Shown: positions 10,918-23,580 of the stretch, one piece after another
Layout of the letters: every line of letters begins with the position of its first letter
Numbering within the stretch: position 1 is the first letter of the stretch
NCBI GenBank assembly: GCA_024036415.1
Contig: JAMWET010000685.1
Location: forward strand, 151,553 to 215,552
DNA from: Prochilodus magdalenae
Lineage: Eukaryota; Chordata; Actinopteri; Characiformes; Prochilodontidae
Direction: 5' to 3'
DNA length: 64,000 bases
Position numbers and translations under genes: made by a program
Notes under the pieces: model-generated
The model's input: the letters and a program-made list of their open reading frames with translations, nothing else
Databases searched by the model: none
Told to the model about the DNA's origin: nothing

Positions 10918-11180
10918 TTTGATTTTTGGCTTTTCTGCCAGACTTTTACTACTTTTGTACCACTGTGTTTTAAAAGTGCCCCAGCAAAACCACCGTCATA
11001 ATCACGTTTCTCAAACTTACTGGTTTGTAAAATAAGACTGTTTTCTGAAACATTTTTCAGGCATTTTAATTGTGTTGTTTTTAAAGGTGATGCAGGCTTT
11101 AAAAAGCCTTGTAATTTAGCAATAAAATTGTAAGTAGAGAACAAAAATTCTTTCCTGAAAAAACATATCCACAATGTCGA

Positions 11181-12317
11181 GAGCTACATTATAGGTGTTT
11201 TAGTCTGATGTTCATAGAACATTTCAAAGATGTTTATAATTTCAGATAAGTTGCCTGTGAGGTTAAATGTTAACTATAAGGGGTTGTTATCTGGGCCACA
11301 GATTTTGTTATGTTGTAACAATAGAAGAAGAACATTCTCAGAGCAACATTCGGAAAATGTTTTATTGCCATTACTGAGGCCTGAAATAACACACTTTTAG
11401 AGAGAGTTCTCCCACCTATAAAAAGGGAACCAAAAGAATACTTCCTGTTGAAAACAGTCATGGAACATTGCATGGTAATATTCGCGGAACGTTTTTAGAA
11501 CAAATCATTTCTATGTGGGACCATGATTACTGCCACTATTGCTATTACTACCACTGCAACTATTATTACTGCTACCACTACTAGTGCTACGGCACTGAAA
11601 AAAAATCCTGTGCAATAAGTTCTTTATATGTTATTTCAGTGTGAAAGAGTGCATAGATTGGCATATTTTCAGCCTGGTATACACATTTTAAGCTGCAAGT
11701 TACTTTGACAGGATCAGCTGAACTTGGGGGCAAAACAAATTAATCCCGTACCTTGACCTGTCCCCTGTAAATATACCATATATTAACCTTATGATGTCAT
11801 TAATGGCTAACAGTTAACACGTCTCACTAACCGATGATTTACATTATGTGTATCAGCTGAAGGAAGAAACAAACTAATGAATTCATAAAATGTGTCAACA
11901 AATACGTCAGCCATAATAACTTATTACTGACACAAGCAAGAGGAAATGATTTGCAATGCAAAAAAAGAAACACATACATACACCTTCTGCTTTAGGTGGC
12001 TATGTATTTTAGCTATTTGTTTGACATCAAAGACTGAGCTTCTTTTGAAGTTGTTAGCCTGCTGGTACTGCACTCTGTGTTGGTGTCAATACCAGCAGCC
12101 TTTACAGTTTTTCCGTGTGTGAAGCTGGTCATGTCTTACTGAGCATACATGGTCAGTAATGGAGGAGACCTTCTCTCCAGACTTTAATAGCCGGTTTTAC
12201 CAATGATATAATAACCTATTGCTTGTAGCCATGTAAAGTAATTTTTTAGGTTAATGAACCAATTTATACAGATTATTAATGTTAGGCTGTTGCTGTTGTT
12301 TCTATAGACTTTACACA
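11181..12317. other. No gene seen; triplet-rich patch
   Basis: AT-rich DNA. Bases 11521-11595 are a degenerate CTA/CTG/TTA triplet run (ACTACTGCTACC-like), an old microsatellite. A T/A-rich interval follows to 12300 with no supported frame. Confidence 0.5.
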
Positions 12318-13015
12318 TTAACTGCTGTGCATGCTTGTGATTGAATTCCACCTACGTAGTGCTCCTACGATACCTGCACTACAGAAGATCAAAAGCTTTA
12401 AAAAGAAACCCGTCCATGAAGGTGTTAAAATTCCCATTAAAGAAAGGGCTACAATAATGATCACTCCAGCAGTGAAACCCTTTAGAGCTGATATAAAGGT
12501 TTCAGATAGTGTAGCACACAGCTCAAAGAACACTGAAACCTTTACTGGCTGACCATGTATGTTCAACAAGCTTGCAAAAAAAGAGCTTAGTTGTTTTACA
12601 ATGTCCCCCACTTTCTCCTTTCTTACTCTCTTATGCTCCTGTCTGATGGTTCTGTGGTACATCTCACTAGCATGGTGTTGTTCTTCATTCTGCTGCATCA
12701 TTCCACCGTTTCAGATACTCTTCTACTGATCTAACCAACTGAATTCCTTCTCTAAAGTTCCTTTGAATCTAGTCCACAGTGTTCTTCTCCTCCTCCTCCT
12801 CTCAGCAGGAGCACGTGAGGACCAGGAGAAGACAGTGAGATGCACTGATGTAGTTCAACTTTCAGTTCTTCTTCAGAAAGTGAAGTACTGAAGAGTCCTG
12901 GAGTGTTGATGGCTGAGATCTTTCTGTTCTCCACTGCTCCTTGGTATTTCTCACCAGGATGGTTTTTGGCTGCTACACGTTTTCTGGCTTCATTCGCTCC
13001 CAGGGGAACAATCCT
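12318..13015 (-). pseudogene. GIMAP-like gene A, main exon (broken, altered P-loop, hydrophobic tail)
   Basis: Minus strand. The head reads RIVPLGANEARKRVA where GIMAPs have the GxxxxGK(S/T) loop, so the nucleotide-binding motif is lost. The switch block follows, INTPGLFSTSLSEEEL, then [14 protein letters not shown]. The conserved box after it is damaged and frames change near 12750-12700. A second segment (12701-12318) restarts with the GIMAP-like QNEEQHHASEMYH and ends in a long hydrophobic tail with FISALKGFTAGVIIIVAL, likely two membrane segments. The acceptor seen in sister gene B is deleted here. Its start exon is at 15144-15117. Tail similarity to gene B is far higher than the damage elsewhere would suggest. 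Confidence 0.78.
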
Positions 13016-13299
13016 CTGTGAAGAGCCGTTACATATTTTATATACAGTGCAACTGAAAGTAAATGCTTTACTTACTGTACTACATGATATGGACAGAGAA
13101 CAAAGAAAGTCACTAAGGCTCATCTATTCATCTTCCTGTGTTAAGCACTATAACTAGACTGACGCTACTCAAACTCCTCAAACTTTTTGATTCTATTAAC
13201 TAATAATTTAGTCACACTTTGGTTGGATGGTCCCCTATAAACTATATGGAAACCCTTAAATTATTAACAACCTTCCTGGTGATGCTCTTTTGATTTGAT

Positions 13300-14705
13300 T
13301 TCTTCCTGATTTCTTATCATGATTTCTTATTTTTTTGCATGTTTGTCAGTCGAACTTGTCACTTAATGTTTCAGATCATCAAACAAATTTAAATTTTCGT
13401 CAAAGACAAGTAAAGTTTTTAATTGAAGGTTTTTATTATTCAGGGGGAAAAAAAAATCTAAACCTACATGGCCCTGTGTGAAAGTATTTGCCCCCTAAAC
13501 CTAATAACTGGCTGGATCATCCTTAGCAGCAACAACTGCAATCAAGCGTTTGCGGTAACTTGCAATAAGTCTTTCACAGTGCTGTGGAGAAATTTTGAAA
13601 ATTTAGCCACATTGTAGGGTTTTCAAGCATGAACCACCTTTTTATGGTCATGCCACAGCACTTCAATAGGATTCAGGTCACTGCTTTCACTAGACCACTC
13701 TCTAGTCAACAAAGTCTTCACTTTGTTCATCTTTGGCCATTCAGAGGTAGACTTACTGATGTGTTTTGGATCATTTTCCTGCTGCAGAACCCACATTCAG
13801 AAGGTTTGGCTCCTACTTACATTGCATATTTGTCCACAGCAACTATCACGCAGTGCTCTTTTGAGAAATTCAGCACATAATTTTTTGGCCATCGCTAGGG
13901 CACATCTAAACTCAAAGGTGATTGGGCATTTTTGATGTATGCCCCAAGCCTTTGGAATAGTCTACAAGCCAGTATTCACCAATTATTACTATTTTTTTAT
14001 TTAAATACTTATTATATGTTAATTATAAATACTAATATGTTATTTATCTGATTTATTTTATTTGTGTCTTGGTTGTATGCATTCATGTGTATTCATTAGG
14101 TGTTTTTATGTACAGCACTTTGGTCAACGCAGGTTGTTTAAAGAGTGCTTTATAAACAAAGTTTACCTACTTACTTCCAAAAACTTCAACATTGTATTTT
14201 CACAAAAGTCTTGGGGATCATCAAGATGTTTTCTGGCAAAATTGAGACGATCCTTAATGTTCTTTTTACTCAGCAGTGGTTTTCATCTTGGCACTGCCAT
14301 GCAGGCCATTTTTGCCCAGTCTCTTTCTTATGGTGGAGTCATGAACGCTGACCTTAACTAAGACAAGTGAGCCTGCGGTTCTTTGGATCTTGTTGGGTGG
14401 TCTTTTGTGACCTCTCGGATGAATTCTTTCACGTAAATCTGAACAGGTGTGGTAGTAATCAGGCCTGGTTGTGGCTAGAGAAATTGAGCTCAGGTGTTAT
14501 GTTTTAACTGGGGGCAAACACTTTTTTCACATAGGGCCATGTAGGTTTGGATTTTTTCCCCCTTAATAATAAAAACCTTCATTTAAAACGGTGTTGTCTT
14601 TGACCAATAATTAAATTTGTTTGATGACCTGAAACATTTAAGAGTGACAAACATGCAAGAAAATAAAAAATCATGAAGGGCGCAAACAGTTTTTCACACT
14701 AGGTT
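13300..14705 (-). mobile_element. Tc1-like transposon relic in the intron of GIMAP-like gene A
   Basis: The plus strand is the antisense of a common fish Tc1 family whose ends include TGTTTCAGATCATCAAACAA and GGCCCTGTGTGAAA. Both ends are present, near 13370-13480 and 14510-14660, in inverted orientation. Internal blocks such as GCAACAACTGCAATCAAGCG, TTTTGGATCATTTTCCTGCT and GTCTTGGGGATCATCAAGAT are transposase antisense. The middle is replaced by a LINE fragment and the frame is destroyed. The same family begins at 63678. Confidence 0.82.
13830..14178 (+). mobile_element. LINE 3' fragment nested in the Tc1 relic
   Basis: This interval does not belong to the surrounding Tc1 sequence. It reads, with frameshifts, like the last residues of a LINE reverse transcriptase (LKGDWAFL then APSLWNSLQ). 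It is followed by a 3' UTR ending in GAGTGCTTTATAAACAAAGT and short TTAC repeats, a typical LINE tail. It is 5'-truncated, as expected of target-primed insertion. The left edge is uncertain by tens of bases. Confidence 0.65.
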
Positions 14706-15116
14706 TTGCCTGGAGGTTTTTGAATAAATATAATAGAATCTGTCATGCTAAACTTCAAACTACAAAGTACAATAATTTATAGTTTAAGAACTGCTGTATA
14801 AAAAGTCAGCAGTGTGGTGTGCTATAAAGATTTGCCTAACACTAAAACTGCATAACATCACATTCTGAATAAGCTGCTATATATATATATATAGCTTACC
14901 AGCATATATTGGCATATACACAATTAAGAGATTCAACTACATGAAGATTAGGAATGGATCTCTGCTTACCAGCCTGTGGAGCATTAAAGTGTTGGATAAT
15001 GCAATGGAATTCCTTAGGAAGAGTCAGAACAGGAATCAAAGCCCAGCATATACCTGAGAAAATGAGTTTAGATTACATGACGGTAACCGCAGCTCTACCT
15101 CTGTCTCCGGTTTCAC

Positions 15117-15144
15117 CCAGTCTTATATTAGGGCTGTTTGCCAT
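15117..15144 (-). pseudogene. Start exon of GIMAP-like gene A
   Basis: ATG at 15144-15142 followed by 25 coding bases (MANSPNIRL plus one base), then a GTGAAA donor at 15116. The same 28-base, phase-1 design, also beginning MAN, occurs upstream of sister gene B at 43023-42996. This is the main support for calling it an exon rather than a chance ATG. The matching downstream acceptor has been lost, so the gene cannot be spliced normally. Confidence 0.6.
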
Positions 15145-15184
15145 AAAAGGACTGCTGTTGCTTGGTTATCTACATCAGCCCTGT

Positions 15185-15200
15185 ACTTTCGGTTTGCACT
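15185..15200 (-). promoter_or_regulatory. ISRE-like element upstream of gene A start exon
   Basis: The minus strand reads AGTGCAAACCGAAAGT, one base away from an interferon-stimulated response core (GAAACCGAAAG). The equivalent site at gene B has a different single mismatch, consistent with both descending from a functional ISRE. It lies 41 bases 5' of the ATG. Binding is inferred only. Confidence 0.45.
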
Positions 15201-16044
15201 GGCATCTGCTTTGATTGTACACTTGATAAAAGAAAGGTTGTGGCTAATGTGTATCAGAAGGATTAGACTGAGCACTACTATTAGTGCAAATTTAAATGAC
15301 CTTAGAAAAAGAACCAGCAGTTTAAAAACAGGACCTTGGAAAGGAAACCACTGAAAAATGGGGAGTCTGGGATAACTCCTACTTTCATCCTTGACCACAA
15401 AGCCAACAGTGTTGAGTTCTGAGTTGCACTGCATAAGGGCAACTAGGAGCAGAAAGCCCCAATGAGTGAATATTGTTACTATAAGCCCTTTTTGGAATAT
15501 TAAATCATGTATTTGCCAGTCAAATCAAACCTAACCAGTCTTAACCAGGCTGTATACTGTACAGGAGAGTCTATGTTACTGATCTAGGTCTGACAGAATG
15601 TACAGTGTTTATGATCTTTAAAGCGCCTAAAGTGCCAGCTTACATTTCTTACAACCAGACAGTTTCTCAGTCCAACTCCTGGCTAAATGCAAAGAACACA
15701 CAAACACATTTTTTTTAAGTTATTCTACTTCTAAACTGTGATACTCCATTCCAACTTCTGTTAGACAGTCAGGCTCAGTATACACTTTTAATACACATAT
15801 AAAAACCTCTGTTTAATTACTAAAATCAAATGCTAAATAATGCTTTTGGACCTTATCTTCATTATTAATATTTGCATTAGTTAATGCTAAGTACTTTAAT
15901 CTTATGGTTGTAATGTATAACTTCCTAATTAATGACTCATTATTTTTTATTCATTATTCAGTAGGTAATGCTTTATTTACTGTAACTACTGTCATTTAAA
16001 ATGTTACTGAAGAAACTAAAAGTTTGAAGAAGCCAAAGATGCAG
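15201..16044. other. No gene seen
   Basis: AT-rich intergenic DNA upstream of gene A. The 103-codon minus frame at 15434-15123 overlaps the A promoter and start exon in another phase and has no supporting signals. Confidence 0.5.
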
Positions 16045-16447
16045 TGTCACATGGGGTTCAAGATGAGGAGGCAGGATATAAGTGCAAGGATTTAATGAAC
16101 AGAATAAGTAAGTAAGACCAAACAAAACTGAAACACTGAGAAACACTGAGCAACACTGAACCAGGTTACAAAAAACAGACCAACATGGGGAGACAAAACA
16201 CCAAGCAAGAACACAGGGGACTACAGGGAGTATAAGAGAACAAAGACTAACAAGTAATAGCTGGGAAGGGGCGGAGCTACAAACTAGGGACAGGTGACGG
16301 GACTGACAAGGGGGCAGAGACAGGAGGAGCCAAAAACCAAAACAAACAGAAGCACATGGAACAAGACAATAAAAGGCACATGGAAGTGATAAGAAACAAA
16401 ACCAGAGAAAACAGACAAACAAGGGCAAGACGGGCCAGGATGTGACA
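16045..16447. repeat. LTR-like or TIR-bearing non-autonomous repeat
   Basis: A 403-base unit with mirrored ends TGTCACAT...ATGTGACA. The minus strand has CCGCCC boxes near 16270 and an ATTAAA near 16095, resembling an LTR or LTR-derived fish repeat in that orientation. No target-site duplication is evident. The 151-codon minus frame inside it is compositional. Confidence 0.55.
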
Positions 16448-19400
16448 CACAGGTAAAACTCATTAGTTCCAAAAGAAATGTGTGAGTTTTAACTAAAAGC
16501 TAATGTGGTAAATGAGCATGCAAAAAGCAAATTACAGCACACTGCTAGAAGTTCTTACGGTTTCATTGTGTTCATATAATTTATAGTAGTACCAATGAGA
16601 TACTGCAGTGTCTTTAGAGACAACCAACACTACAATATGAATATTCCCATGATGTTAAACAGATGAACTTCTGAACTATGAGTTTGATTACAGTAATTTT
16701 TTTATACCTGAGCCATACTGTACGGATCTTTAATCACTGTTCGTGTGAGGTCAAAAACAATAACTGTCACTTTGGTAAGTACTGATTAATTAACATCTTT
16801 AACAAAGATGTTAAATATCTTCAACAGTTTTCATTCAGAAATAAAGGTATGAAATGTTTAATACATTAGAATGCTTACAATTTATTATGGATAATTTGTT
16901 ATTTACTTCAAATGAACTTATACATACATAAATACATACATAAAACTATGACAGCTGTCCCAAATGAGGCCTACTGGTAACACAGGTAAATACAAAGACT
17001 CAAAACCTGACACAAATGAAGACACAGTATACAAGAGTTTGGAAGAAGCCAACAAGAACACAAGGGCTCCCAGACATGTCGGCACCCCAGAACTTGCACT
17101 AAAGCTTGCTTAATAAAAATATTTTGTGCCTTTAAAATGGTAAGCATGTTGTGTAATTCAAACAGTTCAAACCTTTGCAGGCCTTTAGCAAGGTACTATA
17201 TGTTTATTAACTTCAGTTTTATACTGAAAATTCTAGAAACTGACAAGCAGATACAACTCTATTGAATAATTCCCTAAATCCAAAAGACGAACTACCATAT
17301 ATTAGTGGTTTAATTCATCAATTTAATATGGGGGGTATTCCTTTATCTCACAAACAAATGTTTTTTTTTTTTCACTAGATATCTAATGGTTTAACAAAGC
17401 CTGTATATTCAGCTTGCATTAACTTGCATTTTGTGAATTGGATCATGTTTAGATTTCACTTCACTGCATAAAAAAGCCAGGTGTTCACCCCAGGACGCAT
17501 TTTAAGCTATTACTGAATTATGAGCAGATCACTTAAACCACATTCAGAGGTAATCTGGGCACATTTGACAGAAGGTTAAAAAAATGCAATATTTTTATAT
17601 ATGTATATATATATGTACATATATTTGTATGTGATAGAAATGTGTCTGCCAAGTGCTTACTAGCAACCTAATGACCTAATGGTTAAACAAAGAAATCATA
17701 AAGATATAGGTAGGCCCAAACGAAGACCTTATTCAGACCTCTACATCATATTGTGAACTCCCCCCTTTTTATCTTGCCAGTAAAGTGTCGACGACCTTAT
17801 TTCCAGTGCTTAGAAATGTAACCAGGCAGGTTCTAAAAGATCGTACTGACCTGACTAATGACCCATGAGCTATGCTTCTTGTTAAACACGTTTGGCAGTT
17901 TTAATCAATGCGATTTAAAAAGACAAGAATATTATTTACGCACACATTTTTTTTAGATGAATATGCATGAGGAGACAGACGGGCATGTCCTATATTAAGC
18001 TTGGAATATATGGTTTAGTGCCAACAGAAACAGCTCACTGCTCAGGAATGTCGGCTTGACGTAAAGATCTGGTGCTCAGCCCAGTTCATAACAGACGTCT
18101 TTTACATATTTTCATATTTTATTTCATACTTTTCTATATTTTTACAGTGTTCAGGAGGTGATGTAATGCACATCCTACTATTCTATTCATCTCTAAACTA
18201 GGTATTGTTACCCTTATTTTAAGGTTCACTTCACAGATGCACATACTGAACATACTTTTAACCCCATCTCCTCAACCAGAATTTCATTTCAATGCTTCAT
18301 AAAGAAATATGACACTCCTGAGTTCTCAAGATGGTCTCCCACCCTGAAGTCTTAGGACTGTAAATTAAGTTTTCCCTCACTGCTTTTAGTCCTAAATTGT
18401 GAATTGAATTCCACTTCTGGCCTTATGCATTGTAAACACTTCCCTTGATTTTTGGGGTTTGTGCTGTAATTTTCCATCCTGTATCCTAGCCTCACTACAA
18501 AGGACATAATTGTGCCCTTCATCCGGTTCAGGCTGAACTGGCTTCCAAATGCATGCTTTTCCATGTAGTAGATCTCCTCAGGCGTTCACTCCTATACTGC
18601 TGAATGCTTTCATTTTCTATATTTTGAACAATACCTTTTCAGTACGACTGACTCATCATGACATCACATGGGGACTTGCCCAAGAAGGCTGAAAGCATCC
18701 AGATGTTTCTCAGCTCACTGATCTCACTGATGTCTACATGTCACAGCATGTTTTATCTTTATATCTCTCCCGTTTATCTGGTTAGTCTTATCACGATAGA
18801 TTTGGAGCAGGGCCTTGAAGATTTTAAAATAAAATCCAAGGAATAAAAAATTTTAATCATGAAACATCAAACCAAAAACAAAGGATGAAGAAGCACAAAG
18901 AAACCTTTTTAAAAAATAAAAAGAAACCAGAAACAGAGAAACCAGAAACAGAAAGCAAAACAAAAGAAAAGCAACTAGACAGAGCAGAAACCAACAAAGG
19001 ACCAGACAAACCAGGGACAAACCGGTTATATCTAAATGAGCTAATCTGTTAGCTGTTGACATATGGTGCATCTTTGTTATTTTGATGCATTTAGATTTTA
19101 ATATATCGCAGCTACACTTCACAAGTATTAGCACCCCTGTTAAACATGATCAAAAATAATTTATCACATATGCTTTTAATCTTTCCTTAAAATAATAACA
19201 AAATTATTTGTCTAAGGGCAGTTTTTAAAACAAATGACCATGGAACCTGGAAGTCCATCATGAAGTATTGCTCCCATCGCCACAGTGCATAGAACACTAA
19301 TAAATATGACTAAATAGTTAAGTAGTGTAGTAATTAATTATTAAATAATGATACAAATAAGGACCAACAGTATTTTACTCTTAAATTTTAAGTTTTATTC

Positions 19401-20089
19401 CATGTGTGGGTCACAATACAGACAGCAAGAATTTAGAACTAATGACTGATTAACCAAATCCATATCAATCCAGCTCCACTCAGTGTTTGACCCTGAAGAG
19501 ACTGAAGACAGGAGCAGCTTCAGCTTTATAAGCATCACCACCCCACACAGCAGCCCGTAAGTAGCAGCCATGCTGTGTGATTGTATCCGTGTTTGCTGGT
19601 TGAAGCAGACCATTTTAAACTAAGAGTGTCATGAGAAACAACTTTAATCTACTGTGTGTTGATGTCCAGAAGCTAGTAGCTAGTATAGGTAATGTTAGCT
19701 ACTAGCATTAGCTCCAAGTAACTAACATATATGTTAGTTACTTGTATATTTGTATTCTTGTATATTTTGCTTGCGTCCTTGCGATGTGAGATATATTTAT
19801 ATATTTATATTTACATATTCATCTATAGTGACCCGTACTATGTATCTATCATAGTTAACTAAATAGTATGAGTGCAGAGCTTATTTACACAGAGGCTCAT
19901 GTTATTTAGTTTATTTCCACATGTTGCCGTGTAATCATTGCAATGGGTGTCTAAACCAGACAGTGAGAGCAGAGCTCATGTAAATATTCATGAGCTCAAA
20001 AAGGGAAAACGGCTCGTTTCATCATAGGACCAAATCATAATGATAATGCACTAATAATGATAATGCAGTAATAATGATAATGCACATAA
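16448..20089. other. No gene seen over 3.6 kb
   Basis: AT-rich intergenic DNA with short TA-rich runs (17600-17630), an A/C-rich patch at 18860-19020 of GAAACCAGAAACA type that is repeat-derived, and repeated GATAATGCA phrases at 20040-20090. Short frames, for example minus 18564-18352, have no recognised domain or splice support. Confidence 0.5.
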
Positions 20090-20574
20090 TCATAATGACT
20101 TTCTTTCACTCTTTTTCTTTTCCCCCTCTTCTTTCATTCTCCTTTCCTCTTGTATCACCCCCCACTTTATTTTCTTGTTTTCTTTTTGGTTCATCTCATT
20201 CATGTTATATGTGCTGACTAATCCATCTTTCTTCCATAGATGCTCCATCTGAGAACGCTTTAGCCAGTCTTTATTAGTAACTGGAAGATACATGTTACCA
20301 AATTGCCACAAAACATGGTCTAACTGCTGAAATTCTTTTGCACATTGGATGACATGATTTATGATGGTGTGCTTCGAGGCATCTTCTACAGTGTTTCCCT
20401 GAATCCACTTCACAGAATTCCTCTCCTCTTCAGTAAACCTCACTGCTACTGTGATCACTACTATGAACACATGCCTCCTTGTCTCAAACTCAAGCGAACC
20501 CTTGCTGTCCAGGATGATGGTTGCTGTTGCACTTTTCCTTACTTCTATGTTACCCAGGAGTATAGACCTCATAT
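20090..20574 (-). pseudogene. GIMAP pseudogene, internally deleted
   Basis: A phase-1 acceptor (CCCACAG) precedes ATATGAGGTC. The P-loop equivalent is LLGNIEVRKSAT, resembling the family's GNSGVGKSAT with its second glycine changed to arginine. About 50 residues containing the switch DTPG region are missing, and the frame passes directly to the conserved box (RFTEEERNSVKWIQ). The tail is highly charged (Lys/Glu-rich), like the linker of the intact gene at 48129-50614. The frame stays open for 160 codons despite the deletion. Without DTPG it cannot be a normal GTPase. Confidence 0.75.
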
Positions 20575-21017
20575 CTGTGGGCCAACAAACACAGCAGTTA
20601 TTCTTTCCTAATAGTTTTTAAAATTAAAAATAGTATATAAGTGGGCCTAGAAAGGCACCAGGAAAGGGAAGCTGAAGAAAGCCTGAGGAAAATGAAAATG
20701 GCTAATAACTACAGGTGGAAATATGAGCTACACCTAGCAAAACACAGATACTACAGATACATGCTATAAAAGAAGATGGTGATAGATCAAACTGGTGAAA
20801 CAAATGCAAATAACCATGGCAACAGGCCAATACTGAGAGTGAAAGTATGGGGGTCACAGATTTACTTTACAGGAACTTACTTTAAAGTAGAAAAGTAGTA
20901 AAAAGTATTAATAAGTAGAAAGTTGTAAAACTGACCTGCTGGACTCTTTTCAACCCCTAGATGCTCTGTCCACAGATCCTCTGACACTGTATGGAGATAA
21001 CATAAGAGCATATTTAA

Positions 21018-21054
<37 letters not shown>

Positions 21055-23580
21055 TTACAAGTACTGTAATTCAATATGGGACCTGAATGTAAGTATTTGT
21101 GTGTGTATTTCATAAAATTTATTCAAGCTTACTGTTGGGATGATGGCCCATGCTCTTTCTTCGTCTCCTGTCTATGGTATAGGCACAATATAATACAGAC
21201 ATTAAAATAATAAAAATAATTATAATAATAACTTAGTTGGTTTTTAACAAATGTTAATCTAATTGTAAATTATTTAGGGTTTACCTCAATCTTTCAGTTA
21301 CATGTAACTTACCTGACTGAATTATTGTCATCTCACCAGTCTTTTAGTTCCTGTGCATTTGTCAAAGCAAGTGAAATAAAAAACAAATTAAATGAGCTTA
21401 AATTCAGTTGTTTTGGCAGTAAAACACAGTTTGACACAATACTACTACAAATACTGTCATTATATATAAATTCCAACCAAACAGAACAGCTGGTCATACA
21501 GTGATTTCTTCGAGAAAGTTCTATGATATTTTTAGAATGAGTTGTTTCTAGGATTTTGCGAATACATATTTAAAAGAGTTGTGTTCTTTGCATGTGTATT
21601 TAATTTGCACACAACACCTACACCCCTCAATTACAAATTGATGTAGAGTCTTTTTTTATTTTAAATGTCAATCTAAACAATCTCTGTTAGTAATATAATA
21701 AATATAATTAATAAATAATTAATATCTCTGAAATATTAGGAATTTACCAAAGTATAGTACAGCTTTGAAACTAACTAAACCTACAGTGTTAACCATTTGA
21801 CCCTAGTAGAATAGATAAAATAAACATAAATAAATACAGGAAAAGATATTTTAAAAATAAGGTATATCTCTTAAAAGTATTGATATCAATAGCTATGAGC
21901 TCAGGACTGAAACGAAACAGGCATTAATATCATAATGGACATTGCTAATTGTAAATCATAAAAATAAAGAACAGGTACACAAACCAAATACACTACAACA
22001 GCTCTGGAAACTGATACTTAAGCATTCAAAAATAGTAGACTATTAAAGGACAGCTAACATGTACATATTATTAACTGTGTCTTTGTATTTTTGTAGCAAC
22101 ACAGCACAGTTTGAAGTTAGACATACATTAAAAAAACATTTTTAGACCATTTATAAATTGAATAATTTAAGCATTTCACACATTTTAATTGTATTAGGTC
22201 ACTGCCTCTTCGGTAAGTCTTTGCAATACCATGAACTATAATTGAAAAGTTTGCACTTTTCAGCTGTGCACAGCACAGTACTAGGTAGAGCAGAAGTGTG
22301 CAAACCAAGCACAGGAAAATCAAATGACTAATGGGAGTTTTAGACCAATTACAAAAAATCACAGACGAACCAGGATGTGTATGAACTTGCAGTGTAGAGT
22401 GCAGAGCACTCCTTGGCATTCTACACACTTGTTTGAAGCAAAATGTATCTTCAGTTAGCTGTCAAACTGGTACCTTTCACTTTACTCTCCACCTACTGGA
22501 GCTACAAAAACACTCACATAATACAGTATATCTGGCTTGTAAAGCAGAAATTAGATACTAAATAAAGAGGCATCTGACTAAGCTAATAAAACAAAATACC
22601 AACTCCGCACAAAGCTTCTGGGACAAAAGTAGAAACTATGCTGAAATATTGAAACAAGACTAAAATTACCTAAATGTTAGCACTTGACAGTGGAGAAAAC
22701 ATAGCAGTCATTTTTCTGTTCTTGGATGGTTACTAATGATGCCTAAATTTCATATAAATATCAAGAATATCGAAAAGCTACCTATTCATAACACAAAGCG
22801 AGAGCCTACCTGAGTGCAGCTACTGACAACGCTCCTACTAAAGTTTTACTTTCTTTTTCGTATGATAAGGAACTGTCTAAGGAACTCCCTCAGGATAATC
22901 CTATCAAAAAAACTCAAGGCATCTAAAATGGGTAATAGTAATATTGTTTATGGCAGGTTTCTTTGCCAGATGCAACCTTCAGCAAAAATGACTCAAACAT
23001 TTTAGACAAGTTTACCTTTTAGAACCATGTGGCCTTTTATTAGTTGATGGAATTTGATCTATCAAATATTCATTTTTTTTGCTAAACAATCAGATTAAAC
23101 ATTAGTAAACATACTAAATTAGTTGGTTTAGTGTAGCTTAGGGTAAATGTTTACCTTAACATGCTCTTTTAACCAAAATGGATGTCCAAAAAAAACATGT
23201 TAATGTGTGATTGGATAATAAAACAATAATCAGTTGAAATCAACTGATTATTACCTATTGTAATACCTACTGTACCTATTATTATGTTAATAATAATCAG
23301 CCTTAAATATCTAATAATATCCAGACTTCTGTATAGTTGAACTGCAAAAGAAAAACTATCACTATCTTAACAAAGTTGAATCACTAAGACATACTTTGTA
23401 CTGTATTTGTACATTCACTTTCTATACAAATTCAAATAACTGGTCCATGTGTACAGATGTTTGTTTAGTTTAGTTATGTGTTGTTCTCTGGTTTCTGCTA
23501 ATTTCAATGATGTCCCATAAAAAAACTTTTTTGCAGGCCTAAAAATGTAAGCGTTATCTGACAGACAGTCAAACCTATCA
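20575..23580. other. No gene seen over 3 kb; AAT microsatellite
   Basis: AT-rich DNA. An (AAT)n tract of about 12 units lies at 21018-21053. A 103-codon minus frame at 22428-22117 contains a hydrophobic run, but it has no exon boundaries I trust and no recognised domain. Confidence 0.5.

Larger units (their letters stand above)
7190..11180 (-). mobile_element. Ty3/gypsy retrotransposon of Gmr1 type (integrase before RT), 5'-truncated
   Basis: Read on the minus strand, the order is gag zinc knuckle (10917-10876), protease (about 10749-10354), integrase (10342-8915), reverse transcriptase (about 8908-8507), RNase H (within 8476-7667), polypurine tract (about 7535-7526) and a 3' LTR-like end. 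Protein motifs are of Ty3/gypsy type, but integrase precedes reverse transcriptase, as in Ty1/copia. That arrangement is known in deuterostome Gmr1-like elements, first named in Atlantic cod. No 5' LTR or full gag was found beyond 11180. At least one stop in integrase, one stop and one frameshift in RT, and a frame change after protease make this copy inactive. Confidence 0.88.

Noticed and set aside
15973..16428. 151-codon minus frame with Leu/Phe/Cys-rich sequence
   Set aside because: Falls within and beside the 16045-16447 repeat; composition is that of translated T-rich DNA.
18352..18564. 70-codon minus frame of ordinary composition
   Set aside because: No homology recognised and no flanking splice or promoter signals.
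22117..22428. 103-codon minus frame with a hydrophobic segment
   Set aside because: No recognised domain, start context or neighbouring exon; AT-rich DNA gives such frames by chance.
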